This document shows, piece after piece, positions 34,996-46,000 of a DNA stretch of 64,000 bases. The notes below the pieces were generated by a model. That model worked only from the letters and a program-made list of their open reading frames with translations. It ran no database searches and was not told where the DNA came from. The DNA is from Chitinophaga sancti. Lineage in GTDB: Bacteria; Bacteroidota; Bacteroidia; Chitinophagales; Chitinophagaceae. The stretch covers positions 4,278,001 through 4,342,000 of the forward strand of contig NZ_CP139972.1 of assembly GCF_034424315.1 (NCBI RefSeq). The letters run 5' to 3'. The first letter of the stretch is position 1. Each line of letters opens with the position of its first letter. The position numbers and the translations under genes are program-made.

Positions 34996-36558
34996 CTATC
35001 CGTGATAAAATCCAATAATGCGGGCTGCTACACGCTCTCCATCCATAGCAGCGGAGACAATACCTCCCGCATAACCAGCTCCTTCCCCACATGGATACAA
35101 TCCTTTAATCTGGGGGTGCATCAGGTCCTCGTCATTCCTGGGGATCCTTACTGGCGAAGATGTGCGTGATTCAGTCGCTACCAGTATCGCATCGCTGGTG
35201 TAATAACCTTTCATCTTTTTACCAAATGCAGCAAAAGCCTGTGATAACCTTGAACCTACACTGGGTGGTAATACTTCCTTCAGATCCGTACTTTTTACTC
35301 CCGGTACATAAGAGCAATCGGGTAATGTTGTAGACACCTTGTTGTGGACAAAATCCGTCATCCGTTGCGCTGGTGCCACAAACTGTCCACCACCTGCCTG
35401 AAAAGCATGCTGCTCTACCATCTGCTGAAAATACATGGCAGCCAACGGACCTTTATCTGCAAAGAGTTCAAAGTCACTCTCATCTACTGTTACCACCATC
35501 CCTGAATTTGCATAAGGATTATCTCTTTTTGAAGGCGACCAGCCATTCACCACGAGTTCACCGGGATCAGTAGCTGCAGGCGCAATGATGCCACCAGGAC
35601 ACATACAGAAGGAAAACACCCCACGGCCATCTACCTGTTCTACCAGGCTATAACTCGCTGGTGGCAAATGTTCACCTCTCACAGCACAATGATACTGTGC
35701 ACTGTCAATGAGTTCCTGCGGATGTTCTACACGTACACCCAATGCAAAAGGCTTTGCACTGATGAGAATTTTTTTATCATGTAGTAAGCGGAAGATATCG
35801 CGGGCAGAATGACCTGTAGCCAGGATCACCTGTGAGGCATCAAAAGTAGCACCGGACGCGGTTTTCACACCCCTGATATGATTATCTTTAATAATAAAGT
35901 CAGTCACCCTTTCATCAAAATGCACTTCACCACCACTATTGATGATCTGCTCCCGCATTGCGACAATAATATGCGGCAATTTGTTGGTACCTATATGAGG
36001 ATGTGCTTCGTATAATATTTTTTCAGTCGCACCAAAATGTACAAAGATGCTGAGGATGCGATTGATATCACCTCTCTTGTTTGAACGTGTATATAGTTTG
36101 CCATCAGAGTAAGTACCAGCGCCACCTTCGCCGAAACAGTAGTTGGAATCAGGATTTACCACGCCTGTTTTATTGAGGGCGGCGAGGTCACGCCTTCTTG
36201 ACCTGACATCTTTTCCTCTTTCCAGTACAATGGGTTTGATCCCTGCTTCAATGAGGTGTAGTGCCGCAAAGAGCCCTGCAGGTCCCGCACCGATCACGAT
36301 AGCAACAGGTGCTGCTGGTGTTAAAGTATCATATATTGGTATGAATTTCTCCCGTTCGTGAAATGGTTCATCCACAAATACCTTGAGTGTAAGCATAAAG
36401 TACACTTGTTTGGAACGGGCATCGATTGAGCGTTTCAGTATATGAAAACCTGTGATAGCGTTTGGGGAAACACTAAGTGCAGCAGCGGCTGCTTGTGTGA
36501 TAGCATGTTCGTTATCTGCCTGAGATGGCAATAACTTCAAAGATACTTGTTCAATCAT
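34996..36558 (-). CDS. FAD-dependent dehydrogenase (COG2509-like)
   Basis: The 520-residue protein has an FAD-binding motif VIGAGPAGLFAALHLIEAG about residue 90, after a small N-terminal domain (QPSAD-type, residues 1-80). Further motifs are GGAGTYSDGKLYTRS, VILATGHSARDIFRLL and a C-terminal GLYPCGEGAGYAGGIVSAAM. It belongs to a conserved family of uncharacterised FAD-dependent dehydrogenases found widely in bacteria. No membrane segment is seen. It is transcribed alone, 67 bp from the start of the kinase gene. Confidence 0.88.
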   Translation of the reverse strand: MIEQVSLKLLPSQADNEHAITQAAAAALSVSPNAITGFHILKRSIDARSKQVYFMLTLKVFVDEPFHEREKFIPIYDTLTPAAPVAIVIGAGPAGLFAALHLIEAGIKPIVLERGKDVRSRRRDLAALNKTGVVNPDSNYCFGEGGAGTYSDGKLYTRSNKRGDINRILSIFVHFGATEKILYEAHPHIGTNKLPHIIVAMREQIINSGGEVHFDERVTDFIIKDNHIRGVKTASGATFDASQVILATGHSARDIFRLLHDKKILISAKPFALGVRVEHPQELIDSAQYHCAVRGEHLPPASYSLVEQVDGRGVFSFCMCPGGIIAPAATDPGELVVNGWSPSKRDNPYANSGMVVTVDESDFELFADKGPLAAMYFQQMVEQHAFQAGGGQFVAPAQRMTDFVHNKVSTTLPDCSYVPGVKSTDLKEVLPPSVGSRLSQAFAAFGKKMKGYYTSDAILVATESRTSSPVRIPRNDEDLMHPQIKGLYPCGEGAGYAGGIVSAAMDGERVAARIIGFYHG

Positions 36559-36665
36559 GATCGTGTCAGGTTAGGTAATTATCCTAAAACTTTGTGAGAG
36601 TGAATCAATTCCACTCACTTCTTTTATTGCTCCCTGAAATCCGGGATATTTTACTAATGAAAAGC

Positions 36666-36695
36666 AACGGGTACCCGCTTGCACAGGTACCCGTT
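36666..36695. terminator. Hairpin terminator
   Basis: AACGGGTACC (36666-36675) pairs with GGTACCCGTT (36686-36695). T-rich sequence follows on both strands, weaker on the minus strand. It lies 35 bp past the stop of the DUF3127 gene. Confidence 0.65.
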
Positions 36696-36730
36696 TCAGT
36701 ATTTTTTGTTAATGAGTTGTTATTGCCAGA

Positions 36731-37120
36731 TTAGAACGGCAGATCATCGGCTGCTGGGGCACCACCAGGAGAAGACATTTCCTGGGAAGTGTTGTAGTTA
36801 GGCATTGCATCCTGACCTGGAGCGCCCGCTACTACTGATTCCATGCGCCATGCATCCAGATTGGTGATATAATTGACACGACCGTCCTTTTCCCAACGGG
36901 TACCTCTGATATTGAAGTAAACTTTTACAGTTTCACCTTCATTAAAACGGTCAACAATAGCAGTTCTGTCCTGTACCGCCTGGAACTTGATGTAGTTGTT
37001 TATAACGCGGCCGTTGATATCGTCGGACTTTTCAATAACGAACTCCCGTGTCTTAAAGGTTTCGCTACGTTGCATCGTATTATATTTCACGATCAGTTTT
37101 CCGGTTATTTCAAAACTCAT
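36731..37120 (-). CDS. DUF3127 protein
   Basis: The 129-residue protein is a small OB-fold-like DUF3127 domain (residues 1-about 98: FEITGKLIVKYN, TREFVIEKSDD, YFNIRGTRWEKDGRVNYIT). A low-complexity Gly/Pro/Ala tail ends in an acidic DDLPF. That tail resembles single-stranded-DNA-binding protein tips, and the domain is thought to be SSB-like, so DNA or RNA binding is plausible. It is transcribed toward the FAD enzyme, from its own promoter at 37151. Confidence 0.88.
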   Translation of the reverse strand: MSFEITGKLIVKYNTMQRSETFKTREFVIEKSDDINGRVINNYIKFQAVQDRTAIVDRFNEGETVKVYFNIRGTRWEKDGRVNYITNLDAWRMESVVAGAPGQDAMPNYNTSQEMSSPGGAPAADDLPF

Positions 37121-37150
37121 ATAATTAAATTTAACTTTTTTTCAAGAGGT

Positions 37151-37158
37151 CAAAGATA
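37151..37158 (-). promoter_or_regulatory. -7 promoter element of the DUF3127 gene
   Basis: On the minus strand TATCTTTG matches TAnnTTTG exactly and lies 31 bp before the ATG at 37120. The nearest TTG is 13 or 23 bp upstream, so the -33 box is uncertain. Confidence 0.55.
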
Positions 37159-37191
37159 GGTTTTTTAGCTTCAATCACGCGCAATAAAATT

Positions 37192-37257
37192 TAGTCTGGC
37201 ACTGTTTATCTGTATAGTCTGGGTTCAGTTAGGGGCCGGTTACCTGTATAGTCTGGC
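37192..37257. repeat. Three TAGTCTGG direct repeats
   Basis: TAGTCTGG occurs at 37192, 37215 and 37249; the last two share the longer CTGTATAGTCTGG. They lie upstream of the DUF3127 promoter and could be operator or replication-related sites. Confidence 0.4.
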
Positions 37258-37791
37258 TGCGAGCCTTTTACAGGTTAGATTTTATCAGTTTGAGACCGGG
37301 TTGCCCTCTTGCGCGGATATTAAGAAATTTGCATGGTATTTGATAAACTAAACCACATTTTTTTAATTACAATTACTAACATAGTTTTGCACGCCCGTAC
37401 GGAATTATTAACATCGGGCGTCTCCATAAAAGATGGCAATTCACCCGGCATTATTCTCTGTACAATATTATTTTATCACTCGCTAACACATATCTATGAC
37501 AAACATGTTAATGTCAACTGGAAGATCCTGGATATCAAATAAGTGTGGTACTACTTTTAATGACGTTTTTGCGTCGGGAAACCGTGCGTGATAACAGAAA
37601 AAAACACAATAAAAACATGGCGACGATACTGGTGTCGGGCGGTATAAAACAAGGGTAGAAAAATTTTTTTTTTCAACATTTTGTACAGATATTCGTTGCC
37701 CTGTCTGAAAATTTTTCGACTCCCCACGTTGAAAAATTTATAATTCGAGAAACAATCCTTAATTCAAACAATATTAATTTTCAATAACTCA

Positions 37792-39225
37792 ATGAATAAA
37801 ACTTGCGAACAAGTTTGGGAAAGGTGTCTTAATATAATTAGGGATATTGTGGAATGGCAGCCATTTAAAACCTGGTTTGAACCTATTAAACCGATCCAGC
37901 TTGAAAACAATGTTTTAACGATTCAAGTACCTAGTCAGTTCTTTTATGAATATCTCGAGGAACATTACGTTGGATTATTAGGCAAGACAATCAAGCGTGA
38001 ACTGGGAAAAGAAGCGAGGCTGGAGTATCGCATAGTAGTTGAGAACGGAACACCCCATCAACATCCTAAAACTGTGAATATGCCCGGGCAATTCACGAAG
38101 ACCAAGAAAGACAGCGAAGTAGATTTTCCGCTTACGATACAAAATCCGGTTAAGAATCCTTTCGTTATACCGGGTATCAAACGCGTACAGATAGACTCAC
38201 AGCTGAATCCACATTACACTTTCGATGCTTACATCGAAGGTGATTGTAATCGCGTGGCCCGCAGAGCTGGTAAAACAGTTTCTGAAAAACCAGGTGGTAC
38301 ATCTTTCAATCCTTTAGTTATATATGGATCTGTTGGTTTGGGTAAAACACACCTTGCACAAGCAATTGGTAATGAAGTAAAACGCCTTCATCCCAACAAA
38401 GCAGTGCTGTATGTAAGCGCTGAGAAATTCATCAATCAGTTCATTGATCACTCTAAGAATAGTATCATCAATGACTTCATTCACTTCTACCAGCTCATCG
38501 ATGTGCTGATCGTAGATGACATACAATTCTTTGCCCGTGCAGAAAAAACACAGGATGCGTTCTTCGCTATCTTCAACCATCTGCATCAATCCGGTAAGCA
38601 ACTCATATTAACATCCGATAAGTCACCCAAAGATCTGGATGGCCTGCAGGAAAGATTACTGAGCCGCTTCCGCTGGGGCCTGAGTGCCGACATGCAAATG
38701 CCGGACTTTGAGACACGTATGGAGATCCTCGAAATGAAGATGAAGAATGATGGTCTTGAGATGCCGAAAGAAGTAGTGAAGTATGTTGCATATAATATTC
38801 AAAGCAACGTACGCGAACTGGAAGGTGCACTCATCTCCCTGCTTGCACAATCTTCTCTCAACAGAAAAGAAATCGATCTTGAACTCGCTAAACGTGTACT
38901 GAAATCTTTCGTTAAAACATCCTCTAAAGAGATCACGATAGAAAGTATTCAGAAAATGGTATGCGAATACTTTGATGTACCTTATGATAAACTCCTGCAG
39001 AAAACACGTAAACGTGAGATCGTACAGGCAAGACAAATCACAATGTACCTGGCAAAGTCTTTTACAAAGAATTCATTAAAAACTATTGGTGAACACTTCG
39101 GCGGACGCGACCACACTACCGTGATCCACTCCTGCCAGACAGTGAAAGACCTAATGGATACTGATAATACTTTCCGTGACAACGTGATCGAACTGCAACA
39201 GAAAGTGCAGTTGGCTGCGATGTAA
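37792..39225 (+). CDS. dnaA: Chromosomal replication initiator DnaA
   Basis: The 477-residue protein binds DnaA boxes and opens the origin. The N-terminal DnaB/DiaA-interaction domain (1-90) opens CEQVWERCLNIIRDIVEWQP. After a linker come the AAA+ ATPase domain (Walker A VIYGSVGLGKTHLAQAIGNE, Walker B VLIVDDIQFFA) and the C-terminal helix-turn-helix with its signature GGRDHTTVIHSCQTVKDL. The length is normal. It is transcribed alone, with a terminator at 39254. Confidence 0.98.
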   Translation: MNKTCEQVWERCLNIIRDIVEWQPFKTWFEPIKPIQLENNVLTIQVPSQFFYEYLEEHYVGLLGKTIKRELGKEARLEYRIVVENGTPHQHPKTVNMPGQFTKTKKDSEVDFPLTIQNPVKNPFVIPGIKRVQIDSQLNPHYTFDAYIEGDCNRVARRAGKTVSEKPGGTSFNPLVIYGSVGLGKTHLAQAIGNEVKRLHPNKAVLYVSAEKFINQFIDHSKNSIINDFIHFYQLIDVLIVDDIQFFARAEKTQDAFFAIFNHLHQSGKQLILTSDKSPKDLDGLQERLLSRFRWGLSADMQMPDFETRMEILEMKMKNDGLEMPKEVVKYVAYNIQSNVRELEGALISLLAQSSLNRKEIDLELAKRVLKSFVKTSSKEITIESIQKMVCEYFDVPYDKLLQKTRKREIVQARQITMYLAKSFTKNSLKTIGEHFGGRDHTTVIHSCQTVKDLMDTDNTFRDNVIELQQKVQLAAM

Positions 39226-39253
39226 TGATGCCCCTATATGAACCTTATTATTT

Positions 39254-39283
39254 CCCAGGCAGTAAAAGCCTGGGATTTTTTTT
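39254..39283 (+). terminator. dnaA terminator
   Basis: CCCAGGC (39254-39260) pairs with GCCTGGG (39268-39274) around AGTAAAA, followed by ATTTTTTTT. Confidence 0.92.
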
Positions 39284-39393
39284 ATATTCATCCGATGATC
39301 GATTTTGTTGTTAATCCCGAATTTGCATTTTACCTGTAATAACAACAACACTGGTTAACAATTTGATAATTAAACACCATAAGGAACAACCAA

Positions 39394-39401
39394 TACCTTT
39401 G
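39394..39401 (+). promoter_or_regulatory. -7 promoter element of the ECF sigma gene
   Basis: TACCTTTG is an exact TAnnTTTG match, 16 bp before the ATG at 39418, so the leader would be very short. Confidence 0.5.
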
Positions 39402-39417
39402 CACCATCAGTTCACTT

Positions 39418-39963
39418 ATGCCAAAAGATTGTCAACATACACACTGGGATAATATCCGTTCAGGTAATGAAGACGCTTTCCGTCAGCTCTTCGAGCTCCA
39501 CTGGCAGGACCTCTTCACCTACGCCTGCCGGATCACCCGCGACCCTGCCACTGCACAGGACGCGGTCCAATCTGTATTTATACATCTCTGGGAAAAACAC
39601 AGCTCCCTCCCCCCCGTTACCGCCATCCTTCCCTACCTCCGCACCGCCCTTAAACATCGCCTCCTCAACGCGATGCGCGATGAAAACCTCTATCAAAAAC
39701 ATGTCGATACCTTCCGCCAGGTAGCCGAAAATTACCAGGCGAACCCCGCTCACGAACAACTCCACCTCAAGGAAACCGAGCAACAACTCTTGCAATCCAT
39801 GAATCGCCTGCCCGAACGCATGAAAGAAGTCTTTTATATGCATAGAGTGGAAGATCTCTCTGTGGCAGAAATCGCCCTCAGACTCGGTTCCAGTCCACAA
39901 ACCATCCGCAACCAACTCAACACCGCCGTACAGCGCATCAAACATATTTTTATCGTAGAATAA
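39418..39963 (+). CDS. ECF RNA polymerase sigma factor (FecI-like)
   Basis: The 181-residue protein has sigma region 2 (about 15-85: DAFRQLFELHWQDLFTYACR, ATAQDAVQSVFIHLWEK) and region 4 (about 125-178: LPERMKEVFYMHRVEDLSVA, LGSSPQTIRNQLNTAVQRIK). Bacteroidota use such factors with a FecR anti-sigma and an STN-bearing SusC for nutrient-triggered transcription. The expected FecR gene is not next to it. It starts at 46724, beyond a 6.4-kb gene on the other strand. It probably drives the FecR-SusC-SusD locus. Confidence 0.92.
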   Translation: MPKDCQHTHWDNIRSGNEDAFRQLFELHWQDLFTYACRITRDPATAQDAVQSVFIHLWEKHSSLPPVTAILPYLRTALKHRLLNAMRDENLYQKHVDTFRQVAENYQANPAHEQLHLKETEQQLLQSMNRLPERMKEVFYMHRVEDLSVAEIALRLGSSPQTIRNQLNTAVQRIKHIFIVE

Positions 39964-40031
39964 AACGGGATTCCGCACTAAGGACTCATTCTTTTTTGCA
40001 GATAAAATATGTTCCCCGTTCCTTAAAAGCA

Positions 40032-40057
40032 CTACGCCAATCCGAAGATTGGCGTAG
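40032..40057. terminator. Hairpin between convergent genes
   Basis: CTACGCCAATC (40032-40042) pairs perfectly with GATTGGCGTAG (40047-40057) around CGAA. T-runs are short on both sides. It lies between the sigma gene and the giant adhesin gene. Confidence 0.7.
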
Positions 40058-40071
40058 ACTAAAAAAGCTAT

Positions 40072-43000
40072 TTATCTTATTAACGTAACCACCCCTTGCC
40101 TTTGTATGGTCCTTCCGTCCACATCAGTCCCTGCTGCCATCCATATATAAGTTCCCACTCCATTCAACGCTCCTTTAAAACTTCCATCCCAACCTATTGA
40201 GGCATCTTTCGATTCAAATACCTTATTTCCCCATCGATCATATATCACCAGGTAGTTAAATTGTTTGATCCCTCTTAAATGCACTTTAAACACATCATTC
40301 TGTCCGTCTCCATTTGGAGTAAATGCATTGGGTGTTATAATGTCATAGCTTACAAAAGGACTCACCAGCAAAGTATCAATTGTGCTACATCCTGATGCAA
40401 AATTCATTTCGATCTGGTACTCCTGACTTTCATACAGCGTCGCCACTGGATTATATATACCAGCATCCGACAATCCGGTGGCCGGCGTCCAGGTATATTC
40501 CGCACCCACCAGCTCACGTGCTGTCAACTGAGTAGCCAACCCTGTTTTAGTAGTTACTGTTGGTAATCGTACCCCTTCTACCTGCGCTGCAATATTGATC
40601 TGCTGAGTCGCGGTCACTGCCAGTGATGGACAGGCTACAGGCGCGATGCTAAGTGATGCCACATAGCTACCCGCAGTTCCATAAGTAAACCTTACATTTT
40701 TACTATTACTGGTTTGTCCATCTCCGCTCAGCCAGGTATAAGTCACGTTACCGCTTTTAGAAATATCCGATGTATTGGTGAAGCTTACTGCTTTACCTGC
40801 GCAATAGCTATCATAATCGAATGCCACAGTAGCAGGCAATAACCTCGTAATGGTGATATTGTTATCTGCATTTGCAGTACAACCGTTTCCATCTGTCGCC
40901 ATTGCAGTATATTTCCCGATAGCTGAGATAGTAATAGTACTGGTATTCATACCATTGATAATGGAATTGTCCTGTAACCATTGATAAGTATAATTACCAG
41001 AAGCTGTCAGGGTAATGCTGGCATTGTTGCCACAGAGCACCGCACCATTTGAAGCTGTCAGGGTAACAACCGGGAGTGGATAAATAGTTAAAGCACCATT
41101 TACATAGGTGATCGTGTAATTGTCGGCTACGGCACCTGCCGGAATAATAGTATAAGTGCCTGCCGGGCTGAGAGCAGTAGCACCACTAGAAACTGTGGCG
41201 GCAGTACTTAAAGTACTGATGCCTTCACCATTTACCCAACCACTATAACTGATTGTAAAAGTAGGGTTAACTATTCCAACACACCGCGCCTTGCTTTCAG
41301 CTGTGATCGTTAAGGCCGCTTTGTCTATTATCAGTATACCATTGGTATAACTGATTGTATAGTTATTTGACGAATATCCTGCGGGGATCATGTTATATTG
41401 GCCCACATTCACCGCACCCTGGGAAGAACCACTATAAGTCAGTGTACCAGTTAATACACCTGCATTCTCACCATTCACAAACCCATTAAAGCTCACGCCA
41501 TTTCCTCCACTATAACTCACGCCATCATAAGTCTTACTTTTATCAATTGCCTTCACTATCAACGCTGCTTTACCTATACTCAAACTACCATCTACATAAG
41601 TAATTGTATAGTTGGCAGCAGATAAGCCTGACACTGCCATTACATAATTCCCAACATTCACGGCTCCCTGGGAACTACCACCATAAATCAAGGTGCCAGT
41701 TAAAACACCTGCATTCTCACTATTCACAAACCCACTATAGCTCACACCATTTCCTCCACTATAAATCACTCCGTCATAAGTCTTCGTAGCATTATTCGCC
41801 GTCACTGTCAATGCCGCTTTACCTATACTCAAGCCACCATCTACATAAGTAATTGTATAGTTAGCTGCAGATAAACCAGACGGCGTGATCACATAACTGC
41901 CCGCATTCACAGCTCCCTGTGAACTACCACTATAAGTCAGGGTACCAATTAATACTCCGGCATTCTCACTATTCACAAACCCGCTATAACTCACTCCATT
42001 TCCACCACTATAACCCACTCCGTCATAAATCTTCGTAGCATTATTCGCCGTCACTGTCAATGCCGCTTTACCTATACTCAAACTACCATCCAGATAAGTA
42101 ATACTATAGTTAGCAGCAGATAAGCCTGATGGAGAAATCACATAAGTACCTACATTCACTGCACCCTGGGAACTACCACCATAAATCAAGGTGCCAGTTA
42201 AAACACCGGCATTCTCACTATTCACAAACCCACTATAGCTCACACCATTTCCTCCACTATAAATCACTCCATCATAAGTCTTCGTAGCATTATTCGCCGT
42301 CACTGTCAATGCAGCTTTACCTATATTCAAACTACCATCAACATAAGTAATTGTATAGTTAGCTGCAGATAAACCAGATGGAGAAATCACATAACTACCC
42401 ACATTCATTGCCCCCTGGGAAGAACCACTATAGGTCAAGGTACCAGTTAAAACACTTGCATTCTCACTATTCACAAACCCATTATAACTCACTCCATTCC
42501 CGCCACTATAACTCACTCCATCATAAGTTTTCGTAGCATCAATTGCAGTCACTGTCAATGCTGCTTTAGCTATACTCAAACTGCCATCTACATAGGTAAT
42601 ACTATAGTTAGCAGCAGATAAGCCTGATGGAGAAATCACATAAGTACCTACATTCACTGCACCCTGGGAACTACCATTATAACTAAGGGTACCAGTTAAG
42701 ACACCTGCAGTCTCACTATTCACAAACCCACTATAACTCACTCCATTTCCTCCACTATAGCCCACTCCATCATAAGTCTTCGTAGCATCATCTGCTGTCA
42801 CAGTCAGCGACGTTTTACTTATACTCAAACTACCATCCACATAAGTAATAGTATAGTTAGCAGCAGATAAGCCCGATGGGGAAATCACATAACTACCTAC
42901 ATTCACTGCCCCCTGGGAAGAACCACTATAAATCAAGGTACCAGTTAATACTCCTGCATTCTCACTATTTACAAATCCACTATAACTCACGCCATTTCCG

Positions 43001-46000
43001 CCACTATAACCCACGCCATCATAAGTCTTCGTAGCATCATCCGCCGTCACTGTAAATGCAGCTTTACCTATACTCAAACTACCAGCAACATAAGTAATTG
43101 TATAGTTGACAGCAGATAATCCTAATGGCGAAATCACATAACTGCCTACATTCACCGCACCCTGGGAACTACCATTATATATTAAGGTGCCAGTTAAAAC
43201 TCCTGCAGTCTCACTATTCACAAATCCACTATAGCTCACACCATTTCCTCCACTATAACTTACTCCATCATAGGTCTTCGTAACATTATTCGCCGTCACC
43301 GTCAATATCGCTTTACCTATACTCAAATTACCATCAACATAAGTAATGGTATAATTGAGAGCAGATAAACCCGACGGAGAAATCACATAATTACCCGCAT
43401 TCACTGCTCCCTGTGAATTACCACTATAAGACAGCGTACCAGTTAATACTCCTGCATTCTCACTATTCACAAACCCACTATAACTCACTCCATTTCCGCC
43501 ACTATAACTCACTCCATCATAAGTTTTACTATCATCAATTGCCGTTACCGTCAATGTCGTTTTACCTATATTCAAACTACCAGCAACATAAGTAATAGTA
43601 TAGTTAGCAGCAGATAAGCCCGATGGTGAAATCACATAATTGCCCGCATTCACTGCTCCCTGCGAACTACCACTATAAGTCAATGTACCAGTTAAAACTC
43701 CCGCATTCTCACTATTCACAAATCCACTATAACTCACTCCATTCCCTCCACTATAAACTACTCCATCATAAATCTTACTATCATTATCTGCCGTCACTGT
43801 CAATGCTGCCTTACCTATACTCAAACTACCATCAACATAAGTTATAGCATAGTTAGCAGCAGATAAACCTGATGGTGAAATCACATAACTACCCGCATTC
43901 GCGGCCCCCTGGGAAGAACCACTATAAGTCAACGCACCAGTTAAAACTCCCGCATTCTCACTATTCACAAACCCACTATAGCTCACACCATTTCCTCCCG
44001 TATAACTCATTCCGTCATAAGTCTTACTATCACCAATTGCAGTCACCGTCAATACCGCTTTACCTATATTCAAATTACCATCAACATAAGTAATACTATA
44101 ATTGAGAGCAGATAAGCCCGATGGGGAAATCACATAATTACCCACATTCACTGCACCCTGTGAATTACCACTATAAGACAGCGTACCAGTTAAAACTCCT
44201 GCAGTCTCACTATTCACAAACCCACTATAACTCACACCATTTCCACCACTATAAACTACTCCATCATAAGTCTTACTATCATTAATTGCCGCCACTGTCA
44301 ATGCCGCTTTACCTATACTCAAACTGCCATCAACATAAGTAATAGTATAGTTAGCAGCAGATAAACCTGATGGTGAAATCACATAATTGCCCGCATTCAC
44401 TACACCCTGGGAAGAACCACTATAACTCAAGGTACCAGTTAAAACTCCTGCATTCTCACTATTCACAAACCCATTATAACTCACTCCATTCCCTCCACTA
44501 TAACTAACTCCATCATAAGTCTTACTATCATCCATTGCCGTTACCGTCAATGCCGCTTTACCTATACTCAAACTACCATCAACATAAGTAATAGTATAGT
44601 TAGCAGCAGATAAACCTGATGGAGAAATCACATAATTGCCCGCATTCACTGCGCCCTGCGAACTACTACTATAAGTCAATGTACCAGTTAACACACCCGC
44701 ATTCTCACTATTTACAAACCCACTATAACTCACCCCGTTTCCTCCACTATAACCCACTCCATCATACGTCTTCGTAGCATTATCCGCCGTCACGGTCAAT
44801 GCCGCTTTACCTATACTTAAACTACCATCAACATAAGTAATAGTATAGTTAGCAGCAGATAAACCCGATGGAGAAATCACATAATTACCCACATTCACTG
44901 CACCCTGTGAATTACCACTATAAGACAGCGTACCAGTTAAAACTCCTGCAGTCTCACTATTCACAAACCCACTGTAACTCGCCCCGTTTCCTCCACTATA
45001 ACCCACTCCATCATAAATCTTCGTAGCATCATCCGCCGTCACCGTCAATGCCGCCTTATTCACCGTCACTGTGAAAGTCTTATTAGGTGCCGAAGCATAA
45101 TCACCATTGCCTGCCTGGCTGGCTGTTATTGTTACCACTCCTGCTTTCAATATTTTTATCTTCCATTTATTACCATCTGCCACATCTATATAAGGATTAG
45201 CAATTGTAGCATCAGAAGACTGCAATGTAACCGCCAAACCTGAAGACGCACTTGCCACCGGCTCGAAATCCGGGTCTCCATAAGTTTTAACAGCATCCGC
45301 CACGGTGATTGTCTGGCTCAATGGCGCCTTATATTCATAAGCGCCCATATCAATAATTCCCCCACCCGAATAGTTATTAACACGTGGGTTCCCTATTATA
45401 TCCTTCGAGGAAGCACTCAAGCCAGTAAACAAACTATTACTCCCCTGATCTGCCACCGGGCTACCACTACCCAAAGCGTAATTCCCACTTGTGAACGGTG
45501 CAGAAGTATAAGAAGGTGAATTCGCAAACAATGGATCAGCACCAGGTAAGACATGGTTGGCTGGATTACCGGATGAACCCTGATCCATACTATAGTCAAT
45601 TGTATAAGTGCCCATGCTGGAAATACCGCTACTATTCCCGTAAATAATTGAATTCCTGATAGTACCGTTACCTCCTATTGAAAAAAATATAGCTGCCAAA
45701 CCACCAGTAGCATTATTTCCAGCCACTGTCACATTGGTGAATACGACAGTTGCATTATAAATGAAAGCACCACTGCCACTTGCACTTACTATGTTACCAC
45801 TCATTACACAATTGGTTAACACAGCATTTGAACCGGATAAGATATAAATTCCTCCGCCTGCAAGCGCCGAATTCCCGGAAAAAATTACGTTTGATATAAC
45901 AGGTCCGGCATTTAAAACAATCATACCCCCTCCCACATAACGATATACAGCATTGCCATTTACCGCTAAACTAGCAATACTTGAATTATCTGCAGATGAT

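Larger units (their letters stand above)
37121..37791. other. Intergenic region upstream of dnaA
   Basis: The 671-bp spacer between the divergent DUF3127 and dnaA genes holds the DUF3127 promoter, three TAGTCTGG repeats (37192-37257) and AT-rich leader DNA before dnaA. I looked for DnaA boxes (TTATNCACA) and found no cluster, so it does not look like a standard oriC. A 69-codon frame at 37333-37542 lacks coding character. Confidence 0.5.

Noticed and set aside
37333..37542. 69-codon plus-strand frame before dnaA
   Set aside because: No coding character, AT-rich promoter-type DNA, and it lies in the likely dnaA control region.
41332..45062. CRISPR-like appearance of the repeat array
   Set aside because: The 249-bp unit is entirely coding, in frame, and translates to MBG domains; there are no spacers.
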